A stretch of DNA of 64,000 nt from Pirellula sp. (GCA_021300015.1 JAJTFB010000007.1:1-64000); one strand, 5' to 3'. Positions 17,987 through 26,188 are shown, counted from the first letter of the stretch. Translations and numbers: made by a program. The notes: generated from the sequence alone by a model not told the origin.

Positions 17987-18127
17987 GGCGAGGCGAGCTT
18001 GAGCTAGAGGCAAGCTTGCTCGGAACCGAGTTGCCGCGTGGGTTACTATAAAAAATCCGGGTTTCGCGGTAGAATCTTCAGGACGGCTGGTCCAATTTTT
18101 CTCTCTGTCCAGGAAACCGAATGCAAC

Positions 18128-20029
18128 ATGAACGACGAAACCCTGCAACGCATCTCGAGAACTTACGGAATTGAAAATTGGTCTGCAGGGTACTTTGGCG
18201 TCAACAACCAAGGGAACATGATAGCCCGCCCGGCAGCGAACGATCCTCGCAGCGTCGACTTAAAGTCCGTTGTCGACTACTTGCAAAAGGAAAAGAAACT
18301 TCAGTTGCCGATCCTATTGCGGTTTCCTCAGGTGCTTACCAATCAACTCAAGCTCTTGAGCGGATCGTACAAAGAAGCGATCGAGCAGTTTGGATACAAG
18401 GGCAAGCACTACCCCGTCTTCCCGATGAAGGTCAATCCGAGACGCGAAGTGGTCGAGGAGTTCCTCAAGGACACCGGCAGGTACCGCGTGGGGCTCGAAT
18501 GCGGATCCAAGGCCGAGTTGTATGCGGCCATCGCCCAAGACCAGAACCCCGAATCGCTTTTGATTTGCAACGGTTTTAAAGACGAATCCTTTTGCCGTCT
18601 GGCTCTGCTGGCCGTCCAATCTGGCAAACGGGTGGTCATCGTCATCGAGAAGCTCAACGAGTTGAAGATTTTGCTCCGCGTTTGCACCGAGGCGAACATC
18701 TATCCCTGGATCGGGTTGCGGGCCAAGCTTTACACCAAGGGGAGCGGGAAATGGGCAAGCTCCGGCGGGGATTCGGCCAAGTTCGGATTGACCACATCGG
18801 AACTCTTGGAGTGTTTGCGGCTGATGTCTGAGCACGGCAAAAAGGATTTGCTCCATCTGCTTCATTTCCATATCGGAAGCCAAATCACCGACATCAAGCG
18901 GGTCAAGAACGCCATGAAGGAAGCGGCCCGGGTCTATGCCAAAATTCTTCAACTCGGTTATCCGGTCGAGTTTCTCGACATCGGTGGTGGCTTGGGTGTC
19001 GATTACGATGGATCGAAGACGCGCACCGAATCGTCGATGAACTACACCGTCGAAGAGTTTGCCAACGATGTCGTCTACACCGTGCAGACCGTCTGCGACC
19101 ACGAGAATGTTCCACATCCGAACTTGGTGACCGAAAGCGGCCGAATGATGACGGCTTACCATACCGTCTTGGTCACATCGATCCGCGAGGAAATCGAAAC
19201 GTTCGCCGACGATTTGCCTGAGGTGACGATCGACGAAGACGATCCACAAGTGATCACGGAGATGAAGTGGCTACTCGATGAAATCAATGGAAAAAACTAC
19301 TTCGAGTACTACCACGATGCCGTCGAACACAAAGACGAGCTCTACACGCAGTTCAACCTCGGAATGGTATCGCTCGAGGACCGAGCCAAGGGGGAGGTCC
19401 TCTATTGGGAAATCTGTGCCCGAGCGTTGAAGGAATCCGAGCAGGCGCGAAATCCCAACGAAGAGTTCGAGGATGTCAAAAAGGTACTGGCTGCGAAGTA
19501 CCTCTGCAATTTCTCGTTATTCCGCTCGGCTCCTGATTCCTGGGCCATCGGGCAACTCTTCCCGGTCGTGCCACTGCATCGCCTGCAGGATGCCAAAATC
19601 GATTTCGCCACTTTGGTCGATGTGACTTGCGATTCCGATGGAAAAATCGATAAGTTCGTCGATTTAAGAGATGTCAAAGAGACCCTTGAACTTCCTGAGT
19701 GGAAAGAGGGGAACGATTACTTCTTGGGGATCTTTTTGATCGGTGCATACCAAGAAGTCATGGGTTCGTATCACAACCTATTTGGCTTACCCAATGAAGC
19801 CTCGATCCATATCGAATCCGACGGACGATTCCACGTCTCAAAAATCGTACCCGGTAGCAAGATTCAAGACATGGTTAGCTTTGCAAGATACGACCTTACA
19901 GGATTGCATAGCCACTTCCAAAAGCGGCTCGAATCGAGAGTCGCCGGGGGGTATCTCGACGACCAACTCGCTGCGGCACTTTCGAGGCAATACGAGGAAG
20001 CGGCCAGTTGGACCACCTATCTGGATTAA
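18128..20029 (+). CDS. speA: Biosynthetic arginine decarboxylase
   Basis: SpeA decarboxylates arginine to agmatine, the first step of a polyamine route. The 633-residue protein has the PLP lysine in FPMKVNPRREVVEEF (about Lys101), the glycine-rich phosphate motif EFLDIGGGLGVDYDG and the C-terminal NLFGLPNEASI of the fold-III decarboxylases. It is the size expected of SpeA (658 in E. coli). The ATG at 18128 fits the family start; an upstream GTG adds 30 non-conserved residues. No speB lies nearby. Confidence 0.95.
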   Translation: MNDETLQRISRTYGIENWSAGYFGVNNQGNMIARPAANDPRSVDLKSVVDYLQKEKKLQLPILLRFPQVLTNQLKLLSGSYKEAIEQFGYKGKHYPVFPMKVNPRREVVEEFLKDTGRYRVGLECGSKAELYAAIAQDQNPESLLICNGFKDESFCRLALLAVQSGKRVVIVIEKLNELKILLRVCTEANIYPWIGLRAKLYTKGSGKWASSGGDSAKFGLTTSELLECLRLMSEHGKKDLLHLLHFHIGSQITDIKRVKNAMKEAARVYAKILQLGYPVEFLDIGGGLGVDYDGSKTRTESSMNYTVEEFANDVVYTVQTVCDHENVPHPNLVTESGRMMTAYHTVLVTSIREEIETFADDLPEVTIDEDDPQVITEMKWLLDEINGKNYFEYYHDAVEHKDELYTQFNLGMVSLEDRAKGEVLYWEICARALKESEQARNPNEEFEDVKKVLAAKYLCNFSLFRSAPDSWAIGQLFPVVPLHRLQDAKIDFATLVDVTCDSDGKIDKFVDLRDVKETLELPEWKEGNDYFLGIFLIGAYQEVMGSYHNLFGLPNEASIHIESDGRFHVSKIVPGSKIQDMVSFARYDLTGLHSHFQKRLESRVAGGYLDDQLAAALSRQYEEAASWTTYLD

Positions 20030-20103
20030 AACGCCGTTGAATTGAAACCACCTGATTGGGACCCGCATCGGAACTTGGAGCTCAGGGAAAGGAGTCCAAA
20101 ACC

Positions 20104-21183
20104 ATGGCGAGAAACGAACAACTGATCCGTCAGCACAAAATCCTCCAAGTCTTAGAGCGTCGACGCTATGGCGTGACGCTCGAGGAGCTACGCTCCAATG
20201 TGGTCGAGGAACTAGGGCTTGGTACTCTCCATACCCGAAGTATCCGACGCGACATCGAGGCCCTTCAATCCGCAGGGATGCCTATCACCACTCAGGACAC
20301 AGCCAGGGGTCGTGTATGGAAGCTCAACCGCAGCGATACCGGGCTCCATAAGATCGCGATCTCCGCGAGCGAATTGATCGCGCTGTCGATGGGACGCGAT
20401 TTGATGATCCCGCTTGCGGGCACCCAATTTTGGCAGGGGATTGAGGCGTTTTGGCATAAAGTGAAAGAGCAGTTGCCCGAGGGCGTTTGGGACCACTACG
20501 AACGCTATCGGCGAACGTTGCGCGTCATCGGCGTGGTTCCCAAAACTTACGAGAAGCAACGAGGGATGCTCCAGACGATCAACCGAGCGATCCAGGAACA
20601 TCGCAAACTCGATGCGATCTATGAGTCGACCGGTAGCCCAGCTAGGCAACGCATCCTCGAGCCCTATGGGCTAATCATCTACCAATCGAGCATCTATTTG
20701 GTGGCAAGCGAATTCGGACAGCACCTGGATTTGGAACCCGAGGAGCGGCTCCGGCATTGGAAGCTCGATCGATTCCAGTTCGCGGTGGCCATGGATGAAT
20801 GGTTCAAACCGGATCCAGATATCGACCTCGATGTGCATCTGGGCCGTTCGGGGGGCATTTTTAGCGGGGACAAACCCTCGATTTACAAGGTCCGTTTGAC
20901 ATCCAAAGCCGTGCGATGGGTTCAAGAGGAACCTTGGCACGCCGAACAGACCATCGAAATGCAACCCGATGGTTCGGCCATTCTGAGTGTTCCTGCGTTT
21001 CACCCGTTAGAAGTCATCCCGCAGATTCTCCGTCTCGGCTCGGCTGCTGAACTATTGGAGCCAGCAAGCGCTCGGGAGATCCTCGCCGAACAGATCTCCG
21101 AAATGGCTGCAGTGTACAGTTCTAAAAAGAGCAGTTCGAAGTCTTCAAGCAAAAGTCGCTATGACCAGAGCAAAGACTCTTGA
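20104..21183 (+). CDS. HTH/WYL-domain transcriptional regulator
   Basis: A 359-residue regulator with an N-terminal winged HTH (residues about 1-75: LIRQHKILQVLERRRYGVTL and on) and a WYL ligand-sensing domain (about 140-215: RILEPYGLIIYQSSIYLVAS). The C-terminal WCX-like region follows, then a Ser/Lys-rich tail. WYL regulators often govern DNA-damage or phage-defence genes. The ATG at 20104 follows AAAGGAG at 20089-20095, which decides against the upstream TTG. The stop codon at 21181-21183 lies only 5 bases before an Rpn gene scar, so the natural 3' end may have been altered by recombination. Confidence 0.85.
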   Translation: MARNEQLIRQHKILQVLERRRYGVTLEELRSNVVEELGLGTLHTRSIRRDIEALQSAGMPITTQDTARGRVWKLNRSDTGLHKIAISASELIALSMGRDLMIPLAGTQFWQGIEAFWHKVKEQLPEGVWDHYERYRRTLRVIGVVPKTYEKQRGMLQTINRAIQEHRKLDAIYESTGSPARQRILEPYGLIIYQSSIYLVASEFGQHLDLEPEERLRHWKLDRFQFAVAMDEWFKPDPDIDLDVHLGRSGGIFSGDKPSIYKVRLTSKAVRWVQEEPWHAEQTIEMQPDGSAILSVPAFHPLEVIPQILRLGSAAELLEPASAREILAEQISEMAAVYSSKKSSSKSSSKSRYDQSKDS

Positions 21184-21188
21184 CGGGA

Positions 21189-21255
21189 GACTTTGAGGAA
21201 AAGCTTGAGTTCCTTTTGTGTTGTTTGCTCGAAAGCGGCACAACGGAGTTGCAGA
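21189..21255 (+). pseudogene. Scar of an Rpn nuclease gene
   Basis: These 67 bases align without gaps to 23793-23859 in the second Rpn gene, with five mismatches counted by eye. They encode DFEEKLEFLLCCLLESGTTELQ, matching the middle of the intact Rpn proteins. Nothing upstream or downstream of it matches Rpn. It is squeezed between the WYL stop codon and the end of the nucleotidyltransferase gene, so it is a deletion or recombination relic. Confidence 0.8.
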
Positions 21256-21275
21256 TCCGAACTCGCAATGAGTTT

Positions 21276-21866
21276 TTAGCCATCAGGATCGTTGAGCAGA
21301 TCGACCAAACGAGATCGCAGAGGTTCTTGGTATTTTTTGGGCCACGTTTGGTCGATCATCCCCAGCGAGATCATGTCTCTTAGATGCACTCGGTCTTTAT
21401 CGCGATGAGCATTGAGCTTCATGAAGACGAGAGTTTCAAGTTGAACGGTTTGAAAATCGTTGGATCTCGACAAAGGTTCGATGTCGGGGTTGGGGTTGTC
21501 GCCGGCTCGTTCGATTTTACCGACAAGTACGACATGAACTGCATCGCGGGCAGAGGCGTCTGGATGTTCGACAAACATGTCCAGGGCAAGCGTTTTTCGG
21601 TGATGAAACCCTGCGGCGATCATTGCATCCTTCATTGCAGGAAAATCGTTTGGGCGCACGAGAATATCTACGTCCTGTGTCGTTCGCAGTGCGGCTTCAT
21701 CGACCTGGGCGACCCAAGCCCTTACGGCATGTCCGCCGACGACGGCATAAGGCACCTTGGCATCTTCGAGGATCCTTACGGTTTTCCGCAGGCGTTCGTT
21801 GACTTTTTCCACCGCTCGCTCCATCCTGGCCCATAATTCTTCGCCGACGATTTTGAACTCAACCAT
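21276..21866 (-). CDS. Pol-beta superfamily nucleotidyltransferase (MNT/AbiEii-like)
   Basis: A 196-residue protein. The nucleotidyltransferase signature is present: VPYAVVGGHAVRAW (GG at 44-45) and RTTQDVDILV, with the metal-binding D-x-D at 65 and 67. A third acidic residue further on is not certain. An N-terminal helix is likely to form a coiled coil. Similar domains occur in AbiE and MNT-HEPN toxin-antitoxin systems, but no HEPN or AbiEi partner is seen here. The ATG at 21866 follows CCGGAGGG at the right distance. It runs antisense to its WYL and Rpn neighbours. Function unknown. Confidence 0.75.
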   Translation of the reverse strand: MVEFKIVGEELWARMERAVEKVNERLRKTVRILEDAKVPYAVVGGHAVRAWVAQVDEAALRTTQDVDILVRPNDFPAMKDAMIAAGFHHRKTLALDMFVEHPDASARDAVHVVLVGKIERAGDNPNPDIEPLSRSNDFQTVQLETLVFMKLNAHRDKDRVHLRDMISLGMIDQTWPKKYQEPLRSRLVDLLNDPDG

Positions 21867-22117
21867 AGCTAGACCCTCCGGTCCTAAGTTTACCCTACAA
21901 CAGTTCGAGATCCTACTGCAGCTTTTTTGGCAATCCAACATCGCAGAGGGATTTTCCGCCAAGGCGCAAGGCTCGCAAAGGGCAGCCAAGCCGGACCGCT
22001 GATGGACGCTAACCAACAAGCTAACAGCATGTCGATAGCAGGCTGCGATGGTGATCGGTCGAAAAAATCTCGACCAAAAATGGGGATAAAATACACTGAG
22101 CCCTTAAATTGGGAGCT

Positions 22118-23083
22118 ATGGACGATTCCAAGCTACCCACACCGCACAACAATTTTTTTCACTATGCGCTCTCGCATGTCGAGGCCGCAAGAGATCTGAT
22201 CCAAACGCACCTGTCACCCAGTTTGGTTCAGATCCTGGATCTCAACTCGCTTGAACTTAAGAAAGACTCCTTCATCGATGAGGATCTGCGCCAGAGTTTC
22301 TCGGATTTGCTCTATTCGGTGCGGCTTGCCGGTGCGAAAGGCGAGCCTATCGAAGGACAAGTCTATCTGCTCTTTGAGCACAAGAGCCAGTCGGATCCGA
22401 TGACCTGTTTTCAGTTGCTGCGTTACATCGTTCGGATATGGGAGCAGCGACTAAGAAGCGGTCTGACTTTGTGCCCTGTGTTTCCGCTAGTGGTCTATCA
22501 CGGGCAGGAAAACTGGTTAGCTCCCAGGAGCCTCGAGGAACTCATCGGCGGTCCTAGGGCAGCATTCGAGTACGGTGTTCGGATGTCTTATCCTGTGCTA
22601 GATATTGCCAGAGTCCCAGATGAATCGCTTGCGAGGGATCCTTTTTTGCAAAGTGTGCTTGGTCTGCTAAAATACAGTCGCAGGCGGGATTTTGAGGAAA
22701 AGCTTGAGTTCCTCCTGCAGTGTTTGCTCAAGAGCGGGACGATCGAGGTTCGGCCAGAGCATGTGGAAGCGATTTTTGTTTACATTTCGAGCGCGAGTCC
22801 TTTGATACCCATAGAGAAGCTTACGATGACGATCGAAAAGTTATTCCACACCCAAGTCGAGCCCGGTTCGATCGCTGACCGATTTATCAAGCAAGGCCGT
22901 CAAGACGGCCGTCAGGAGGGCCGGCAAGAGGGGCTCAAGGAGGGTGAGATTCACTTGATACAAACATTACAGGAAATTTTTGGTTTGCCTATCAGCGATC
23001 CGGCGATGTTACAAGACCGGTCGCTCGAACAGTTGCAAGCGATCACCACCGAGCTTCGCAAGCAGTTCCTCGATCGCAAATAG
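22118..23083 (+). CDS. Rpn family recombination-promoting nuclease, copy 1
   Basis: A 321-residue member of the Rpn/PD-(D/E)XK transposase-like family. The nuclease core is SDLLYSV (Asp) followed by YLLFEHKSQ (E-x-K). The C-terminus has the family's basic repeat (GRQDGRQEGRQEGLKEGE). Rpn proteins are DNA endonucleases that raise recombination and, in E. coli, act in phage defence. Start ATG 22118 matches copy 2 (MDDSKLPTPHNN versus MDESKLPTPHNN). GGGAG sits only two bases before the ATG. Roughly two-thirds of residues match copy 2. An in-frame ATG at 22826 could start a small C-terminal product. Confidence 0.85.
   Translation: MDDSKLPTPHNNFFHYALSHVEAARDLIQTHLSPSLVQILDLNSLELKKDSFIDEDLRQSFSDLLYSVRLAGAKGEPIEGQVYLLFEHKSQSDPMTCFQLLRYIVRIWEQRLRSGLTLCPVFPLVVYHGQENWLAPRSLEELIGGPRAAFEYGVRMSYPVLDIARVPDESLARDPFLQSVLGLLKYSRRRDFEEKLEFLLQCLLKSGTIEVRPEHVEAIFVYISSASPLIPIEKLTMTIEKLFHTQVEPGSIADRFIKQGRQDGRQEGRQEGLKEGEIHLIQTLQEIFGLPISDPAMLQDRSLEQLQAITTELRKQFLDRK
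22826..23083 (+). CDS. Possible internal Rpn small protein (RpnS-like), copy 1
   Basis: An in-frame ATG at 22826 would make an 85-residue C-terminal fragment starting MTIEKLFHTQ. AGAGAAG lies at 22813-22819, seven bases ahead. For E. coli rpn genes such intragenic small proteins act as antitoxins. Copy 2 keeps the ATG at the same codon. This is a prediction from position only. Confidence 0.3.
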   Translation: MTIEKLFHTQVEPGSIADRFIKQGRQDGRQEGRQEGLKEGEIHLIQTLQEIFGLPISDPAMLQDRSLEQLQAITTELRKQFLDRK

Positions 23084-23098
23084 CTCGCCCCATTGCAA

Positions 23099-23118
23099 AA
23101 CGATTCTCCTGAATCGTT
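23099..23118 (+). other. Hairpin after Rpn copy 1
   Basis: AACGATTC-TCCT-GAATCGTT: a perfect eight-base-pair stem with a TCCT loop, 15 bases after the stop. No T-run follows, so it is not a standard terminator. The equivalent hairpin after copy 2 has the closing pair swapped (C-G to G-C). Confidence 0.75.
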
Positions 23119-23222
23119 GGCTGCGAGCTAAAGCCCCATATCTAAAGTCCAAAGTCTACTCGATCAAAATTATTTCGACCAAGATCGGTCGTAAAACTCA
23201 CTGATCCGTAAAATCGGGAGCT

Positions 23223-24176
23223 ATGGACGAATCCAAGCTCCCTACACCGCACAACAATCTGTTCCACTATGCGCTATCGCATGCCCAAGCCGCCAGAGAT
23301 TTAATGCAAACGCACCTACCTGTGGATTTGGTGGCGGCGCTGGATCTTGATTCTCTTGAGCTCCAAAAAGATACCTTTGTTGATGAGGAACTACGAGAAA
23401 GCTACTCGGATTTGCTCTATTCGGTGCAGTTTGTCGACCAAGACGGCCAGAGGGGCCAGGGCCAGGTTTATCTGCTACTGGAGCACAAAAGCCAGTCGGA
23501 CCCGATGACCTGTTTTCAGTTGCTGCGTTACATCGTTCGGATATGGGAGCAGCGCCAACGCAGCGGCCAGACTTTGTGCCCTGTTTTTCCGCTGGTGATC
23601 TATCATGGTCAGGAGGCTTGGTCAGCTCCGGTTAGCCTCGAGGAGTTGATCGGCGGTCCGAGTAGGTTCTTCCAATACGGTGTTCAGATGGCTTATCCGG
23701 TGCTGGACATAGGCCGGATCCCGGATGAATCGCTAGCGACGGAACCCTTTTTGCAAAGTGTCCTTGGTTTGCTAAAATACAGTCGCCGGAGGGACTTTGA
23801 GGAGAAGCTGGAGTTCCTTTTGCGTTGTTTGCTCGGAAGCGGCACGACGGAGTTGCAGACAGAGCATTTGGATGCGGTTTTGGTTTACATCACGACCGTG
23901 AGTCCTTCGATTCCCATGGAGACCCTCGCGATGACGATCCAAAAGATATTCCCAACGCAAATCGAGCCAGGCTCGATCGCGGATCAGTATATAGCGAAGG
24001 GACGCCAGGAAGGGATTCAAGAGGGCCTTAAGGAGGGCGAAATCCACCTGATCCAAACCCTGCAGGACATTCTGGGGCTGCCAACAATCGATGCCTCGAG
24101 CCTCCAAGACCGGTCGCTTGAGCAGTTGCAAGCAATCACTGGCGAGCTTCGCAAGCAGTTCCGCGATCGCAATTAG
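23223..24176 (+). CDS. Rpn family recombination-promoting nuclease, copy 2
   Basis: A 317-residue paralogue of copy 1, 139 bases downstream. SDLLYSV and YLLLEHKSQ hold the predicted catalytic Asp, Glu and Lys. Stretches such as QSDPMTCFQLLRYIVRIWEQ are identical in the two proteins and nearly so in DNA, and the duplicated block also includes the flanks (GGGAGCTATGGACGA before and TAGCTCGCCCCATTGCAAAA after). The C-terminal basic repeat is shorter (GRQEGIQEGLKEGE). ATG 23223 is the start. Both copies look intact, so a recent tandem duplication with divergence is likely. Confidence 0.85.
   Translation: MDESKLPTPHNNLFHYALSHAQAARDLMQTHLPVDLVAALDLDSLELQKDTFVDEELRESYSDLLYSVQFVDQDGQRGQGQVYLLLEHKSQSDPMTCFQLLRYIVRIWEQRQRSGQTLCPVFPLVIYHGQEAWSAPVSLEELIGGPSRFFQYGVQMAYPVLDIGRIPDESLATEPFLQSVLGLLKYSRRRDFEEKLEFLLRCLLGSGTTELQTEHLDAVLVYITTVSPSIPMETLAMTIQKIFPTQIEPGSIADQYIAKGRQEGIQEGLKEGEIHLIQTLQDILGLPTIDASSLQDRSLEQLQAITGELRKQFRDRN
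23931..24176 (+). CDS. Possible internal Rpn small protein (RpnS-like), copy 2
   Basis: The ATG at 23931 matches the copy 1 internal ATG codon for codon and would give an 81-residue C-terminal fragment (MTIQKIFPTQ). GGAG at 23918-23921 lies nine bases upstream, a better Shine-Dalgarno than in copy 1. Prediction only. Confidence 0.35.
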   Translation: MTIQKIFPTQIEPGSIADQYIAKGRQEGIQEGLKEGEIHLIQTLQDILGLPTIDASSLQDRSLEQLQAITGELRKQFRDRN

Positions 24177-24191
24177 CTCGCCCCATTGCAA

Positions 24192-24211
24192 AACGATTGT
24201 CCTCAATCGTT
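24192..24211 (+). other. Hairpin after Rpn copy 2
   Basis: AACGATTG-TCCT-CAATCGTT: eight-base-pair stem, same loop and position as after copy 1, with a compensatory change in the loop-closing pair. This supports selection for the RNA or DNA hairpin. Confidence 0.75.
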
Positions 24212-24261
24212 GGCTGACGGATTCGATCCTTGCGGCCATCTCGATGCTACCAACGCCGAAT

Positions 24262-24270
24262 TGGTATAGT
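24262..24270 (+). promoter_or_regulatory. Extended -10 promoter candidate for serine hydrolase gene
   Basis: TGG followed by TATAGT at 24265-24270 fits an extended -10 element 51 bases before the ATG at 24321. No good -35 is visible. Confidence 0.4.
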
Positions 24271-24320
24271 CAGAATGCAGATTCTCAGGCACCAAGTCCT
24301 TATCCCAAGGGTATCCCGCA

Positions 24321-25511
24321 ATGGCTCCGAAACTCCAGAACGATCAACAAATGCTTCGGCGCGGCGCCTTGTTCGCAACCGCTTACGGCTCTCTGGCTCT
24401 AGCCGGTCTTGGTCGCGCCCAAGACAAGTCGTCCATCGCGGGGATCCATGAGGCAGTCGAATCGTTCGTCGAGCGCAATGAGATCGCAGGTGCGGTGACG
24501 ATGGTTGTCGATAAAGACCGTGTGCTACACCTGGACGCAGCAGGCTACTGTGACTTGAAATCGAATACACCGATGACACCGGATCATCTTTTCTGGATCG
24601 CATCGATGTCCAAACCGATCACGGCCATTTGCGTGATGATGCTCGTCGACGAAGGCAAAATCGCTTTGGAGGATCCGATCGCCAGATACCTGCCCCAGAT
24701 GGGAGAACTCAGAAACGAATCGGCCGAGAGGGTGAATGTTAGCGTGTTGCAAACCCTCAATCACACCTCCGGCATGCGAGAACTCGATGCACCCTACGGC
24801 GACACTTCGCTAGCCAACGCGGTCGAAAAGTATGCCAAATCGCTCGTTCAATTTCAGCCGGGAACCAAGTGGCAGTATAGCCAGACGGGGATCAACACCG
24901 CGGCCCACATCGTCGAGGTGGTCTCTGAGATGAGCTTCGATGCGTTTGTGCAGAAACGCTTGTGCGAACCGCTAGGCCTTAGCGATACGGCGTTCTACTT
25001 GACCGATAGCCAGCAGAAGCGTTTGGCAAAAAGCTACACGCGGACTCCCGCTGGGCAACTTACGGAATCCCCTATTTTCCTTCTCGCAGGAAAAAAGCCA
25101 ACCGATCGCAATCGATTGCCTGCAGCCAACGGTGGACTGTTTTCAACACCTGCGGATTATGGTCGGATCTGCCAAATGCTCTTGGGCGGTGGGACTTGGC
25201 AGGGCAAGCAAATCCTAAGCGACAGATCGGTTAGCTTGTTGGGCAAACCCACCACAGGCGAATTGGTCACGGGCTTTACCGACGGGAACGCTTGGGGGAT
25301 TGGCTGTTGCGTGGTGCAAACCCCCAAAGGCCCGACGGCGATGCTCTCGAAGGGCACGTATGGTCACGGGGGTGCTTATGGCACACAAGCTTGGATCGAT
25401 CCGGTCCGAGGGCGAGCGTATCTCCTTTTCGTCCAGCGGGCCAATTTCCCCAACGCGGACGCTTCGGATCTGAGAGTTGAATTTCAGAAGCTAGCTGCTG
25501 CTGGGGTTTAG
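24321..25511 (+). CDS. Exported class C beta-lactamase-fold serine hydrolase
   Basis: A 396-residue serine hydrolase of the beta-lactamase/D-aminopeptidase/esterase EstB group. The SxxK motif is SMSK (Ser95, Lys98); the Tyr motif is likely YSQ within KWQYSQTGIN. A signal peptide is visible (about 11-34: MLRRGALFATAYGSLALAGL, ending GRAQ). ATG at codon 11 (24351) is a possible alternative start. Such proteins are often peptidases or esterases, rarely true beta-lactamases. A second family member lies at 54479-55645. Confidence 0.85.
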   Translation: MAPKLQNDQQMLRRGALFATAYGSLALAGLGRAQDKSSIAGIHEAVESFVERNEIAGAVTMVVDKDRVLHLDAAGYCDLKSNTPMTPDHLFWIASMSKPITAICVMMLVDEGKIALEDPIARYLPQMGELRNESAERVNVSVLQTLNHTSGMRELDAPYGDTSLANAVEKYAKSLVQFQPGTKWQYSQTGINTAAHIVEVVSEMSFDAFVQKRLCEPLGLSDTAFYLTDSQQKRLAKSYTRTPAGQLTESPIFLLAGKKPTDRNRLPAANGGLFSTPADYGRICQMLLGGGTWQGKQILSDRSVSLLGKPTTGELVTGFTDGNAWGIGCCVVQTPKGPTAMLSKGTYGHGGAYGTQAWIDPVRGRAYLLFVQRANFPNADASDLRVEFQKLAAAGV

Positions 25512-25740
25512 GGGTTCAACAATGAAAGAGGCGATAAACCTCGCTGGGTGAGAACGTGTCACGATTGGTAAACACTCACCCGAGTGCTTGCGCCCAATAC
25601 CGCTTTCAAAAAGATCGAACCGGACGGACCGCGCCGATGCAACATAAAACGTTGCGTCGGTTCGCCGCATCGACTAGATTGGCAAGCGTGTGAGCCAAGC
25701 AAGGGCCAGCGAAACGGTCAGCATTTAAGAGGGATTCGAT
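25512..25740. other. Non-coding spacer
   Basis: No supported gene. A small hairpin is possible at about 25637-25659 (GATGCAAC/GTTGCGTC around ATAAAAC), not followed by a T-run. Confidence 0.5.
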
Positions 25741-25875
25741 TTGTCAAGTTTCAATCTGGTGGCATCACGTTTTACGCACGCATTGGGAGTGACTCTACTC
25801 GCCTTGAGCTTCCTGCCAAGAGTCACCGCGGATGAACCGATTCGTGTACTTGCAAGCCCCTTTAGCCGCCGCTGA
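25741..25875 (+). CDS. Possible 44-residue signal-peptide ORF (small or truncated gene)
   Basis: From a TTG at 25741, preceded by AGAGGG, runs a 44-codon frame. Residues 10-31 look like a signal peptide (THALGVTLLALSFLPRVTA followed by DEP). The frame then stops at 25873-25875 after only 14 more residues, overlapping the 3' end of moaD on the other strand. It may be the 5' remnant of a secreted-protein gene, or a chance ORF. No homologue recognised. Confidence 0.3.
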   Translation: MSSFNLVASRFTHALGVTLLALSFLPRVTADEPIRVLASPFSRR

Positions 25876-26188
25876 CCGGAGGGATCAGTGCAATCTCCAG
25901 CGTGTTTGAATGGGAGTTGCCCGCTAGGCCGATGGTTTCCTCGTCGTCTACGAACGACTCGCTGACGGCCAAGCGACTGATGCGGATCAGTTCAGCCGCT
26001 TGGGGATACCGTCGGGCCAGGTCTGCTTTGATTTCCCCAGCGTGCGTTCCTGGCTCGATCTCGATAATCACCTTCTCGGTGCCAATCGCTTCGCGGATCC
26101 CCGCAAAAATCCGTATGGCATAGCTCTTGGCATGGTTCTTGGTCATCGGTTTCAAAAGCTCGATCGCGACGAGGGTTTGCGTTGCCAT
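25862..26188 (-). CDS. moaD: MoaD/ThiS family sulfur carrier protein
   Basis: The small subunit of molybdopterin synthase, which carries sulfur as a C-terminal thiocarboxylate. The beta-grasp sequence YAIRIFAGIREAIGTEKV and the C-terminal PPVSGG with the essential Gly-Gly are seen. The full frame is 108 residues; ATG at codon 15 (26146) would give a more typical 94. No moaE or other molybdenum cofactor gene is adjacent. A general MoaD-like role is safe; molybdopterin rather than thiamine is inferred from the Ile-Phe-Ala-Gly-Ile-Arg-Glu start. Confidence 0.8.
   Translation of the reverse strand: MATQTLVAIELLKPMTKNHAKSYAIRIFAGIREAIGTEKVIIEIEPGTHAGEIKADLARRYPQAAELIRISRLAVSESFVDDEETIGLAGNSHSNTLEIALIPPVSGG

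Noticed and set aside
17996-18025. Hairpin after hrpB (GAGCTTG and CAAGCTT arms)
   Set aside because: Stem is short and offset and no T-run follows.
21276-21866. AbiE or MNT-HEPN toxin-antitoxin pair
   Set aside because: Only the nucleotidyltransferase is present; no partner gene is encoded next to it.
24321-25511. Antibiotic resistance beta-lactamase
   Set aside because: Fold and SxxK are shared with many esterases and peptidases; nothing points to resistance.
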